Made by a program: the position numbers and the translations under genes. The notes below the pieces were generated by a model. It did no database searches, had not been told where the DNA came from, and worked only from the letters and a program-made list of their open reading frames with translations. Positions 33,588 through 40,812 of a stretch of 40,812 nt of DNA are shown here, piece after piece (position 1 is the stretch's first letter; every line of letters starts with the position of its first letter). Source of the stretch: Saprospiraceae bacterium (lineage in GTDB: Bacteria; Bacteroidota; Bacteroidia; Chitinophagales; Saprospiraceae); NCBI GenBank assembly GCA_020630955.1, contig JAHDIE010000028.1:1-40812 (forward strand). The letters are read 5' to 3'.

Positions 33588-35306
33588 ATGAAAATTTATA
33601 AATTAAATTTAGTCTCAACTTGTACACTTGTCTTTCTCATTCTGTTCTCTATCACAAATTCTAATGCACAATTATCATTGACAGGTGGGCTTTCCGCGGA
33701 TGAGCTAGCACAAGAAATTCTTGGAGATGGTTTAGATATTTCCAACGCAGTATTGACATGTCCCGATGTAGCCTCCGGTTCATTTTCTAATGGTGTTACA
33801 ACGAGCATAGGGTTGGAGTCTGGCATCTTATTAACATCAGGCGATATTAATATAGCTCCAGGACCAAATAATCTTATAGATGCATCACAAAATAATAATG
33901 CTGCAGGAGATGCAGATCTAAATGCTCTTGTCGGTGGTGACACTCAAGATGCTTGTGTTTTAGAATTTGATTTTATTCCTAATGGTAATCAAATTTCTTT
34001 TAATTATGTTTTTGCTTCTGAGGAATATGAAGAATACTATTGTTCGCAATATAATGATGTATTTGCTTTTTTGGTTACTGGACCAAACCCAGGTGGCGCA
34101 GATTATAGTAATCAAAATATTGCACTTGTACCAGGTACGATGACACCAGTTACTATCAATAATGTAGGACCAGGGGAATGTGACGGAGTAGACAACAGTA
34201 GTGAATATAACAACAACGATGGAGGAACAACCATACAATATGATGGCTATTTGAATGCTTTTAGTGCAACGCTTGCAACGATTCCTTGTGAAAGTTATCA
34301 TATCAAATTGGCTATCGCAGATAGAGGTGATCGAATCTTAGACTCAGGCGTTTTTTTCGAATCAGGAAGTTTCATAAGCTCAGAAATTGCTGCGGAACTT
34401 GAAGTCGTAGACAATGTTTGTTTTGGAGCAAGTGATGGTTCAGTAGATTTAACAGTTACCTCTGGTGTACCTCCATTTTCCTATCTATGGAGTAATGGTG
34501 AAACAACAGAAGACATTAGTGGATTGGCAGCAGGAAATTATTCTGTCACAATTTCTGATTGTGTTGAATCAGTTACCTACGCTGTCACAATTGAAGAGCC
34601 ATCTGAAATCCTAATCACCTTGGATGATTGTAATACCGTGTATTTTGGATATGATCCAGCTGCTTGTGTAATTTTAGAGTCTTCGGTTTCAGGAGGAACA
34701 CCAGGATACAATTATTTGTGGAGTACAGGAGAAACGACAGAATCAATAGAAGTATGTCCTGAAACGAATACCATTTATTCACTAGAAATCACAGACTCAA
34801 ATGGCTGTGTGGTTTCCGAAAACACCTTCGTGGAGTCGTTTGATATTAGATGTGGTAAAAATTTAAACAAAGTTCTTATCACTCACATTCCTCCTGGAAA
34901 TAATTCTAATCCGCAGGAGGTTTGTATTCATCCAGATTCTGTGCTTGATCATATAGATGGAGGACCTGATCATGATGGTTGCCATCTTGGTCCAATAGGT
35001 ACAGAAGAATGTACAGGGTTTATAATTGGAAATCCTTCGGTAGAAAGTAGAAGTCTATCTAGTAATATTAAATATTCAATTTATCCCAATCCTTCAAACG
35101 ATTTATTGAACATTGAATTATTAAATAACACAAGTGAGAATACCATCATAAGACTCACAGACCTAGATGGTAAACTTATGTTTGAAAGCCAAATTAGAAA
35201 TAACAGCTTGAGTATAGATGTATCAAATTTTGCTAGTGGTGTATATTTTCTATTAGTTTTAGAAAACAACAAAGAAAGTCATGTTCAGAGGGTAGTGCGT
35301 ATTTAG
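33588..35306 (+). CDS. Choice-of-anchor L surface protein with SprB-like repeats and type IX sorting domain
   Basis: The 572-residue protein has a signal peptide ending SNAQ, a choice-of-anchor L domain (about 30-265; LSADELAQEILGDGLDISNA and FNYVFASEEYEEYYC are typical), and two SprB-like repeats (about 272-345 and 355-420; GVPPFSYLWSNGETTEDISGL and GGTPGYNYLWSTGETTESI). A His/Asp/Gly-rich segment follows (ITHIPPGNNSNPQEVCIH, DGGPDHDGCH), then a C-terminal Por-type sorting domain (about 495-572; YPNPSNDLLNIEL, GVYFLLV). It should be exported by the type IX system and fixed to the surface, as adhesins of gliding Bacteroidota are. The sorting domain is evidence that the genome has that system. 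Confidence 0.9.
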   Translation: MKIYKLNLVSTCTLVFLILFSITNSNAQLSLTGGLSADELAQEILGDGLDISNAVLTCPDVASGSFSNGVTTSIGLESGILLTSGDINIAPGPNNLIDASQNNNAAGDADLNALVGGDTQDACVLEFDFIPNGNQISFNYVFASEEYEEYYCSQYNDVFAFLVTGPNPGGADYSNQNIALVPGTMTPVTINNVGPGECDGVDNSSEYNNNDGGTTIQYDGYLNAFSATLATIPCESYHIKLAIADRGDRILDSGVFFESGSFISSEIAAELEVVDNVCFGASDGSVDLTVTSGVPPFSYLWSNGETTEDISGLAAGNYSVTISDCVESVTYAVTIEEPSEILITLDDCNTVYFGYDPAACVILESSVSGGTPGYNYLWSTGETTESIEVCPETNTIYSLEITDSNGCVVSENTFVESFDIRCGKNLNKVLITHIPPGNNSNPQEVCIHPDSVLDHIDGGPDHDGCHLGPIGTEECTGFIIGNPSVESRSLSSNIKYSIYPNPSNDLLNIELLNNTSENTIIRLTDLDGKLMFESQIRNNSLSIDVSNFASGVYFLLVLENNKESHVQRVVRI

Positions 35307-35330
35307 TACCAGTACATTTAATCTGAGTAG

Positions 35331-35365
35331 AGGTCGGGCAAGACTAAGGTCCGACTTCTTTTTCT
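35331..35365 (+). terminator. Terminator-like hairpin after the surface protein
   Basis: GTCGG (35333-35337) pairs with CCGAC (35351-35355), followed by TTCTTTTTC. A modest stem with a T-rich tail 26 nt after the stop. Confidence 0.5.
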
Positions 35366-35385
35366 AATTTAATTAAGAAAAACAA

Positions 35386-35411
35386 AAGCCATTCACGAAA
35401 GTGAATGGCTT
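35386..35411. terminator. Strong hairpin with GAAA tetraloop, probably bidirectional
   Basis: AAGCCATTCAC (35386-35396) and GTGAATGGCTT (35401-35411) form a perfect 11-bp stem capped by GAAA. It lies between two convergent genes (stops at 35306 and 35472) and can end transcripts from both sides, though flanking T-runs are short. Confidence 0.75.
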
Positions 35412-35471
35412 ATTATCAAATACTAACTGCAAAACTATACAACTTTTTTTGCTTGTGATAAGATGCGAGTC

Positions 35472-36215
35472 TTATTCTGGTATGACAAACCTTTTGGCAA
35501 TTCTATTTTTATCATCTATTTTAATGGAGACGGTATATACTCCTGGAGCAAAGTCTGCCACATTAAATACTTGATCATTACCAAAGTCAGTAACTTTTGA
35601 TTGATGCACTTTTGATCCAGCGTCATTGTAAATTTCAATACTGCCAGAACTGTTTGTGTATTCTTTTAGACTTACATTCAATTCTCCATCAGTAGGATTA
35701 GGATATAAGAGTACTTTACTTTCATCTATATCAACATTTATTGATTGCTTTTCCTGATTTTTAATTTGTGTAACCTCCTGTTCTTTTACTTTAAAAACTT
35801 TTCCTTTTATGGTAAGAAAAGTGATTGCAGGTTCAGTATTAGCTGTAATTGAAACTCTTTTTGATTGTTGATTGCCACTTAATGTACCTTTTCCTTTGGA
35901 ATCAAACTGAACCAAAAGATCTGCAGATTCGCCTGGCATTATTGGTTCTTTTGGCCACATGGGAACGGTGCAACCGCATGATCCTTTTGCACTGCTAATG
36001 ATTAATGGTTCTTTACCTGTATTGGTAAATGTAAATACATTTTTAATTTTTTCCCCTTCGATTAGTTCTCCCCACTCAAATGTTGAATCATGGAATTCTA
36101 TTTTTGTGATTGGCGTAGTGTTTTTTGTTTTGATTTCTTGTTCGTATGAAGCTTGTCCAATTGCGAAGCTGCATATTATGGAAAGAAGACCTACAATGCT
36201 TAAATTTTTTATCAT
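35472..36215 (-). CDS. Secreted DUF1573-domain protein with type IX sorting domain
   Basis: The 247-residue protein has a signal peptide (about 1-20, ending FAIGQA) and a DUF1573 Ig-like domain (about 40-150) with the hallmark EGEKIKNVFTFTNTGKEPLIISSAKGSCGCTVP, whose CGC motif is characteristic. After a Lys/Gln linker comes a C-terminal Por-type sorting domain (about 168-247; LLYPNPTDGELNVSL, APGVYTVSI). Most DUF1573 proteins in the phylum lack a sorting domain, so this one is probably displayed or released through the type IX system. It is a single gene on the - strand. Function unknown. Confidence 0.88.
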   Translation of the reverse strand: MIKNLSIVGLLSIICSFAIGQASYEQEIKTKNTTPITKIEFHDSTFEWGELIEGEKIKNVFTFTNTGKEPLIISSAKGSCGCTVPMWPKEPIMPGESADLLVQFDSKGKGTLSGNQQSKRVSITANTEPAITFLTIKGKVFKVKEQEVTQIKNQEKQSINVDIDESKVLLYPNPTDGELNVSLKEYTNSSGSIEIYNDAGSKVHQSKVTDFGNDQVFNVADFAPGVYTVSIKIDDKNRIAKRFVIPE

Positions 36216-36351
36216 CTTAATATAGTTTAATGAAATAATAAATGCTCTAACTTTTTAATAACAAGCTCAAGCTAGGCTCTATTAAGATGAAAATCTAGGG
36301 AACAAGGGTGCATTAACAATGCATTAATAATTACTTTGAATTTTGTTCTGA
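36216..36351. other. Intergenic region with octamer tandem repeat
   Basis: TGCATTAA is repeated with starts 11 bp apart (36309-36316 and 36320-36327), one helical turn, upstream of the DUF1573 gene. It might be a regulator site. No clear -7 box was found. Confidence 0.3.
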
Positions 36352-37410
36352 TTAATTAAAATTTGATTGAGAGAACAAAGATTTGATTTCGTCTGGACTT
36401 ATATTGAAATCGTATATGCAGGAGCCAATTTTGTCGATGGTTGATATCTTAATTGCTCCTGCAAAATTTTTCTTGTCTTTTTTTGAGATATAGATCAAAT
36501 CATTAATATCTAGCCTCTGTTTTTCAAGTTTTCCAAAGATCAATTCAATGTAGGACTTTATTTCTTCAAACTCAATTTGACTAAGTTTGCCGTGATTTAC
36601 AGAATGCATAGATTCCAAAATCATTCCTTGAGCGACTGCCTCACCATGAAGTAAACGATTTTCTGTTTCTAAAAGTTGTGATTCTAAAGCGTGTCCAAGT
36701 GTATGTCCAAAGTTTAGAATTTTTCTTAGTCCTGATTCAAAAGGGTCAGCACCGACTATCTTGTTTTTAATCTTAATAGAATCTACAACGATATTGGTCC
36801 ATTGATTTATTTGGGATAAGTCATCGTATTTTGAAATTTCCTCCCATTGTTTTTTGTCTGCAATAAGGCAATGTTTAACTACTTCAGCATATCCACTCCT
36901 TAATTCATTTGCCGGAAGGCTGTCTAAGAATTCTGTTTGAATCCAAACCATTTTTGGATTTTTAAAAACCCCAACCATGTTCTTAAAATGCTTGAGGTCT
37001 ACTCCAAGTTTGCCTCCGACTGAAGCATCCACTTGCGAGAGAAGTGTTGTAGGTATTTGGATAAAATCAATTCCACGCATATAGCTTGCTGCACAAAATC
37101 CTCCAAGGTCTCCAATAACCCCACCTCCCATATTGATGACCAGACTTTTTCTATCACAATCATTGTTTAAGAGTTGCGACCAAACAAATTCACAAGTGGA
37201 GATCGATTTTTGATCTTCTCCAGATTTTATTTCTATTATTTGATGGTCAAATGGTAGTTGGCCTTTCACACGATTATAGCAATACTTCCGAGTATTCTCA
37301 TCAACAAGAATTACAATCTTCGAGTAATGATGTGATTGAACAAATTTCGAAAATTCAGTCCATGGCTCATCAACTTTAATGAGATAATCGTTAGCTTGGA
37401 TAGTAGCCAC
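36352..37410 (-). CDS. aroB: 3-dehydroquinate synthase
   Basis: The enzyme makes 3-dehydroquinate from DAHP, the second step of the shikimate pathway, using NAD and a metal. Signatures are INMGGGVIGDLGGFCAASYMRGIDFIQIPTTLLSQVDASVGGK(LG), SGYAEVVKHCL, the metal-binding region LNFGHTLGHALES, and LLHGEAVAQGM. The GTG at 37410 is chosen as start; its G is the last base of the TAG stop of the preceding gene. It gives 352 residues, normal for AroB. A TTG ten codons earlier is possible. It is the last gene of a three-gene operon with the ABM-domain and SAM-hydrolase genes. Confidence 0.95.
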   Translation of the reverse strand: MATIQANDYLIKVDEPWTEFSKFVQSHHYSKIVILVDENTRKYCYNRVKGQLPFDHQIIEIKSGEDQKSISTCEFVWSQLLNNDCDRKSLVINMGGGVIGDLGGFCAASYMRGIDFIQIPTTLLSQVDASVGGKLGVDLKHFKNMVGVFKNPKMVWIQTEFLDSLPANELRSGYAEVVKHCLIADKKQWEEISKYDDLSQINQWTNIVVDSIKIKNKIVGADPFESGLRKILNFGHTLGHALESQLLETENRLLHGEAVAQGMILESMHSVNHGKLSQIEFEEIKSYIELIFGKLEKQRLDINDLIYISKKDKKNFAGAIKISTIDKIGSCIYDFNISPDEIKSLFSQSNFN

Positions 37411-37703
37411 TAACAAAGACTTGATTCGACAACAGACCAAGCTTGTGCTCTATCTTCAAACATTGCTTTTGTTTTATTCCAAGTCTCTTTAAAAAATTCT
37501 GAATGCCTATAGTTATTTAGGTGATTTTCAGAATCCCATATGCTGTAAGTAAAAAAGACATTATTATTTTTAATGTCGTTAAATAGTCTGACCGAATGAC
37601 AACCTTCTTGTCCTTCAATTTTTTCTTTTCTTTCATTGAAGAGAGAAACAAAATTAAGTCTCTGATCTTCTGAAAATTGCATTTTTACCAATCTAATAAT
37701 CAT
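37410..37703 (-). CDS. ABM-domain protein (putative quinol monooxygenase)
   Basis: The 97-residue protein carries one antibiotic-biosynthesis monooxygenase domain: MIIRLVKMQFSEDQRLNFVSLF, EGQEGCHSVRLFND, FFTYSIWDSENHLNNYRHSEFF. These small dimeric ferredoxin-like proteins include YgiN quinol monooxygenase and many of unknown role. The gene is sandwiched between the SAM-hydrolase family gene (2-nt gap) and aroB (1-nt overlap). Confidence 0.85.
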   Translation of the reverse strand: MIIRLVKMQFSEDQRLNFVSLFNERKEKIEGQEGCHSVRLFNDIKNNNVFFTYSIWDSENHLNNYRHSEFFKETWNKTKAMFEDRAQAWSVVESSLC

Positions 37704-37705
37704 AG

Positions 37706-38470
37706 CTAATCTTTAAAATGAATTTGAATGGTTCCATCTTTATATAGATCAAGCATGGTACTCGCATTCCCCATGTTGATCCCAATTTCTAAAAAATTAT
37801 TCATATTAAACATGGCGATAACATCACCAACTTGAACTTTGCTGAAACTATTGTGTATGGATGTAATTGGATCAGAGTTTTTGAAATAAATTTCAAACTC
37901 TCGATCCATTCTCGTTTTTTCAAAAAATCCCTTTTCTATATTTAGAACTGCATTTCCAAATCGATCAACATGCATAATTGTTGCTCGTATTTCGTTGGAA
38001 GTGTAGACAGGAAGTATATGGATCTTTTGTTTCAAATTTTGAATCTGTGGACCTACATCCTGAAGTGGTGCCCCAGTAGAAAGCAAAGCTGTAGCATGGG
38101 CAAATAATCCAAAATAATTATCAAAATCCCCTTTGATTAAATGAGTTTCAGAGGCATTTAAATCTTCAAACAATAATGTGAAAACTCCGTTGTTAGGACC
38201 AATAAAATGATGCCCCTCTCTAGAAAATGCAATGTATTCATTATTACTAGAATAATGATTATATACGGAAATGATGTGTATACTGCCTTTCGGCAAATCA
38301 CGCCAAATATTCATCAAGCTATATGCAGCAAATTGAATATCGTGGAACATAATCTCATGATTCACATCAAGAAATTGTGTTTGAGGTAAATGCCTCAATA
38401 TCGAAGACTTCAACTTTGCTAAGTAGTAATCCTGATACCCAAGGTCTGATGTTAATGTAATAATTGACAT
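37706..38470 (-). CDS. SAM hydroxide adenosyltransferase (DUF62) family protein
   Basis: The 254-residue protein begins ITLTSDLGYQDYYLAKLKS, with D8 and the following segment forming the SAM pocket of the fluorinase/chlorinase/DUF62 superfamily. FLDVNHEI supplies a catalytic-site His. HHFIGPNNGVFTLLFE and VDRFGNAVLNI are standard family motifs. Relatives cleave S-adenosylmethionine to adenosine and methionine; I see no reason to call a halogenase. It heads the operon with the ABM protein and aroB. Confidence 0.88.
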   Translation of the reverse strand: MSIITLTSDLGYQDYYLAKLKSSILRHLPQTQFLDVNHEIMFHDIQFAAYSLMNIWRDLPKGSIHIISVYNHYSSNNEYIAFSREGHHFIGPNNGVFTLLFEDLNASETHLIKGDFDNYFGLFAHATALLSTGAPLQDVGPQIQNLKQKIHILPVYTSNEIRATIMHVDRFGNAVLNIEKGFFEKTRMDREFEIYFKNSDPITSIHNSFSKVQVGDVIAMFNMNNFLEIGINMGNASTMLDLYKDGTIQIHFKD

Positions 38471-38775
38471 TCACTCGGATTCTGTGAAGCAAAGTTATGA
38501 GATGATTTCCAATTTCCAATTTATATATGATATTTTTTTATAATATGTAGAAGGCTGATTAATAAGAAAATAGTCGATAAATCCTGCATTAGCTGCTGAC
38601 AATTTAGACATTTGATAGTATTTCGACCTTTTGTAGCTATTGGATATTGAAATCCACCTTATTTCATAGAGGAATTCTGTCCAAAACGCCATTAATAGAG
38701 AATTTATAAATCATGGACGATTTATTCTTGTAACTTATTACGACATTGGTTACTTTAGGAGATAAATAGAATTAT
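38471..38775. other. Divergent intergenic region between the DUF62 operon and phoH
   Basis: About 305 bp without a convincing gene. A purine-rich AGGAGAT (38757-38763) lies upstream of the phoH TTG, unusual here because most genes in the window lack a Shine-Dalgarno sequence. A 65-codon - strand frame at 38495-38692 has no recognisable features. Confidence 0.45.
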
Positions 38776-39765
38776 TTGAGCGAATTAGAATTAACCTTAG
38801 ATGGAGTAGATCCGAGAGATTTGTATGGAGAGAAAAATTCCAAGATCAACATCCTAAAATCAGCCTATCCAGAAGTGACCATTACCTCAAGAGGTCAAAA
38901 AATTAAATTAAAAGGCGAAAAAAAGAATACTCAGCATGTCAAAGCCATGATCGAGTCCATGATCAGGCTATTAAAAACAAACCACGGATTAAGTAATCAT
39001 GATGTTGAAGATTTAATCAATGGAAATCAGATTCATGATCTGGAAGATGGAACCAAGGCTGAAAGTGGAAATAGTTCTACCATTGTGCATGGTAGAAATG
39101 GAAGAGCAATAAAAGCAAAAACGCGAAACCAAAAAAAAATGGTAGAGTTATCAGAAATGAATGATGTTCTATTTGCTACTGGCCCAGCTGGAACAGGAAA
39201 AACATATACTGCTGTTGCTCTTGCTGTTCGCGCACTAAAAAACAAATTGGTTAGAAAAATAATCATGACCCGTCCAGCAGTGGAAGCAGGAGAAAACTTG
39301 GGTTTTCTTCCAGGAGATTTAAAGGATAAAATTGATCCCTATTTGAGACCTCTTTATGATGCACTGGATGATATGATACCTCCTGACAAGCTCAATTATT
39401 TTATGACCAATCGCATCATCGAAGTGGCTCCATTGGCTTTTATGAGAGGAAGAACTTTGGACAATGCATTCATTATTTTAGATGAAGCTCAAAATGCAAC
39501 CCCACTGCAGATAAAAATGTTTTTAACCAGACTTGGACCAACTGCCAAATGTATAATTACAGGAGATATGTCCCAGGTAGATCTTCCTAGGAATCAAAAA
39601 TCAGGTCTTGCACAAGCAATAAAATTGCTGAAGAACATCGATGGAATAGAAAACCTTCAATTAACGGCTGATGATGTAGTTCGCCATCGATTAGTGAAAC
39701 AAATAATAAGGCGTTATGATCAGTTTGAAGAACTGAAAGATGCTACTAAACCCAAAGAGAAATAA
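38776..39765 (+). CDS. PhoH-family ATPase (YbeZ type)
   Basis: The 329-residue cytoplasmic ATPase has an N-terminal KH-like domain (about 1-75), then a P-loop ATPase with Walker A GPAGTGKT near 138, TRPAVEAGENLGFLPGD, PLAFMRGRTLDNAFIILDEAQNA (Walker B) and ITGDMSQVDLP. This is the PhoH/YbeZ signature; partners include YbeY in RNA maturation. The start is TTG 38776: an in-frame stop (TAG 38767-38769) is just upstream and the next Met is near residue 58, inside the N-terminal domain. AGGAG precedes it by 14 nt. The OsmC-family gene starts 1 nt after its stop. Confidence 0.93.
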   Translation: MSELELTLDGVDPRDLYGEKNSKINILKSAYPEVTITSRGQKIKLKGEKKNTQHVKAMIESMIRLLKTNHGLSNHDVEDLINGNQIHDLEDGTKAESGNSSTIVHGRNGRAIKAKTRNQKKMVELSEMNDVLFATGPAGTGKTYTAVALAVRALKNKLVRKIIMTRPAVEAGENLGFLPGDLKDKIDPYLRPLYDALDDMIPPDKLNYFMTNRIIEVAPLAFMRGRTLDNAFIILDEAQNATPLQIKMFLTRLGPTAKCIITGDMSQVDLPRNQKSGLAQAIKLLKNIDGIENLQLTADDVVRHRLVKQIIRRYDQFEELKDATKPKEK

Positions 39766-39766
39766 A

Positions 39767-40171
39767 ATGACATCAGTTGTTGTGTACAAAGGAGAATTAA
39801 GAACTCAGGCAACACACCTGCGTTCAGGAAATCAATTGATCACAGATGCACCAGTTGACAATAACGGTAAAGGAGAAGCATTTTCACCTACCGATTTAGT
39901 TGCTACTGCTTTGGCAAGTTGCATTTTTACAATTATTGGCATTGCTGCTTCAAAAAGAAAAATTAATCTCAATGGTGCTGTAGCTCAAGTAACCAAGATC
40001 ATGTCTTCTGCTCCCAGAAAGATATCCAAGATTATAGTCGATATCCAAATGCCTAAAAATATAAAGTACACCAAGGCACAAGAAAAAATATTACGAAAAG
40101 CTGCGGAAGCATGTCCGGTAGGAAGAAGCCTTCATCCTGATTTAGAACAAGAAATTAACTTGATCTTTTAG
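39767..40171 (+). CDS. OsmC/Ohr-family protein
   Basis: From the ATG at 39767, 1 nt after the phoH stop, the protein has 134 residues. It carries the two redox Cys motifs of the OsmC fold, VATALASCIFTIIGIAA and EACPVGRSLHPDLEQEI, and KGEAFSPTDL, which places it in the YhfA/OsmC branch. Members reduce organic hydroperoxides or act as thiol-dependent redox proteins. A longer frame from 39740 would overlap phoH and lacks family support. Followed by a weak hairpin (AGAAAC/GTTTCT, 40170-40184) without a T-tract. Confidence 0.9.
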   Translation: MTSVVVYKGELRTQATHLRSGNQLITDAPVDNNGKGEAFSPTDLVATALASCIFTIIGIAASKRKINLNGAVAQVTKIMSSAPRKISKIIVDIQMPKNIKYTKAQEKILRKAAEACPVGRSLHPDLEQEINLIF

Positions 40172-40221
40172 AAACGATGTTTCTGTAATAAAAAGGGAAA
40201 GAATTTTAATCATCATTGTAT

Positions 40222-40247
40222 TTGATGCGACAATTAGATCGCATTAA
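40222..40247. promoter_or_regulatory. Inverted repeat upstream of the DJ-1/PfpI gene
   Basis: ATGCGA (40225-40230) and TCGCAT (40239-40244) are perfect inverted repeats with an 8-bp spacer, with TT and AA further out also matching. It lies about 30 bp before the ATG at 40274 and could be a dimer-binding operator. Confidence 0.4.
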
Positions 40248-40273
40248 TTTAGTAATCAAAAAATGGCATACAT

Positions 40274-40812
40274 ATGAAAACTAAAATATTTGTGTTTCTA
40301 TTTGAGGCCTATTCAGATTGGGAAATTTCTTATTTAACCCCCGAAATAAATAAGAATCAAAGGTTTGATCTGTATTACTTTTCGATCGATGGAAAACCTG
40401 TTAAATCAATGGGTGGCTTAAATGTAAGTCCAAACTTTTCTTTAGCTGAGATCACAGCCGAAGAAATAGGCTTGCTAATTTTGCCAGGAGGTGAGCTATG
40501 GGAAAAAGAAAAAGTAAATGAGATCGAAAAATTAGTAAGGGAAGTTAACAACCGACAAAATTCAATTGCAGCAATCTGTGCTGCAACCAGCTTTTTAGGC
40601 AACAAAGGTTTTTTAAATAAAGTTAAACACACAAGCAATGATTTGAACTACCTTAAATCAATTGCGCCTGAATATAAAGGAGAAGAAAACTATCAAAATG
40701 TATTAGCAGTTACAGATAAAAATATAATAACGGCCAATGGAATTGCTCCTATTGAATTTGCACGTGAAGTATTTAAAAAGATAAACTTATATGATGATGA
40801 AGCCCTTGAAAA
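40274..40812 (+). CDS. DJ-1/PfpI-family protein, 3' end outside the window
   Basis: The frame from ATG 40274 stays open to the window end (179 codons). The translation begins MKTKIFVFLFEAYSDWEISYL, then LLILPGGELWEKEKV and the nucleophile-elbow AAICAATSFLG with its reactive Cys near 100, then HTSNDLNYLKS and IITANGIAPIEFA. This is the order of the DJ-1/PfpI class I glutamine amidotransferase-like family, close in style to YdeA/YoaZ proteins. Only a few C-terminal codons are probably missing. Function is unassigned; related proteins are proteases, chaperones or glyoxalases. Confidence 0.87.
   Translation, partial: MKTKIFVFLFEAYSDWEISYLTPEINKNQRFDLYYFSIDGKPVKSMGGLNVSPNFSLAEITAEEIGLLILPGGELWEKEKVNEIEKLVREVNNRQNSIAAICAATSFLGNKGFLNKVKHTSNDLNYLKSIAPEYKGEENYQNVLAVTDKNIITANGIAPIEFAREVFKKINLYDDEALE

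Noticed and set aside
37706-38470. SAM-dependent halogenase (fluorinase or chlorinase)
   Set aside because: The motifs fit the general DUF62 hydrolase family, and no halometabolite genes are nearby.
38495-38692. 65-codon - strand open frame upstream of phoH
   Set aside because: No motif, signal peptide or clear promoter; composition looks like non-coding AT-rich DNA.
1-40812. CRISPR array, insertion sequence or prophage
   Set aside because: I saw no regularly spaced repeats with unique spacers, no transposase or integrase frame, and no terminal inverted repeats around any gene group.

Overview
The window is AT-rich chromosomal DNA from a member of the Bacteroidota. Evidence is Bor/Por (type IX) secretion C-terminal domains, SprB-like repeats, a choice-of-anchor L protein, LytTR regulators, -7 promoter elements of the TAnnTTTG type, and few Shine-Dalgarno sequences. 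The 3' end of a tRNA-Ala(GGC) opens the window. The style (many secreted repeat proteins, periplasmic sulfite oxidation) suggests an aerobic, probably aquatic, Saprospiria- or Cytophagia-like organism, but the genus cannot be read from the sequence. I see no IS element, prophage or CRISPR array.

Region 1 (1-16436) is the most interesting part. A translationally coupled operon (526-3820) encodes an H-NOX nitric-oxide sensor, a hybrid histidine kinase (PAS-HisKA-HATPase-REC-HPt) and a LytTR response regulator, which together form a complete phosphorelay. It is followed by an exopolysaccharide-type locus: a TPR/outer-membrane barrel exporter, a STAS protein, a flippase and a GT4 glycosyltransferase on the + strand; a GH5-like membrane-anchored glycosidase, a lipoprotein and a large GT-C-like membrane protein on the - strand; then a polyprenyl-phosphate-sugar-type GT2, a small beta-rich protein and a SemiSWEET. 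I found three matching direct-repeat sites with an exact 21-bp period (starting at 3826, 5963 and 14844). They lie upstream of the three + strand transcription units, each 40-42 bp ahead of a -7-like box. This is the geometry of a LytTR activator site and ties the NO sensor to polysaccharide production. I propose it as an undescribed NO-H-NOX-LytTR-exopolysaccharide regulon.

Region 2 (16457-20358) holds a large secreted repeat protein, a 32-residue single-membrane-span peptide and ahcY with a textbook terminator.

Region 3 (20374-29956) is a sulfide/persulfide-oxidation cluster. An ArsR-type repressor sits with a SulP transporter and a CstB-like persulfide dioxygenase-rhodanese fusion. A second operon has a rhodanese, a methyltransferase, two YeeE/YedE half-transporters, a sulfurtransferase lipoprotein, a fatty-acid-hydroxylase-family membrane enzyme, a Tat-exported molybdenum sulfite oxidase and its cytochrome c partner. 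Together they would turn sulfane sulfur into sulfite in the cytoplasm and sulfite into sulfate in the periplasm. No sulfide:quinone oxidoreductase gene is in the window.

Region 4 (30032-40812) holds a LytS/LytTR two-component pair, a DUF5694 protein, two secreted proteins, a DUF1573 protein with a sorting domain, an operon of a SAM-hydrolase-family protein, an ABM-domain protein and aroB, then phoH, an OsmC-family protein and a truncated DJ-1/PfpI gene at the window end.
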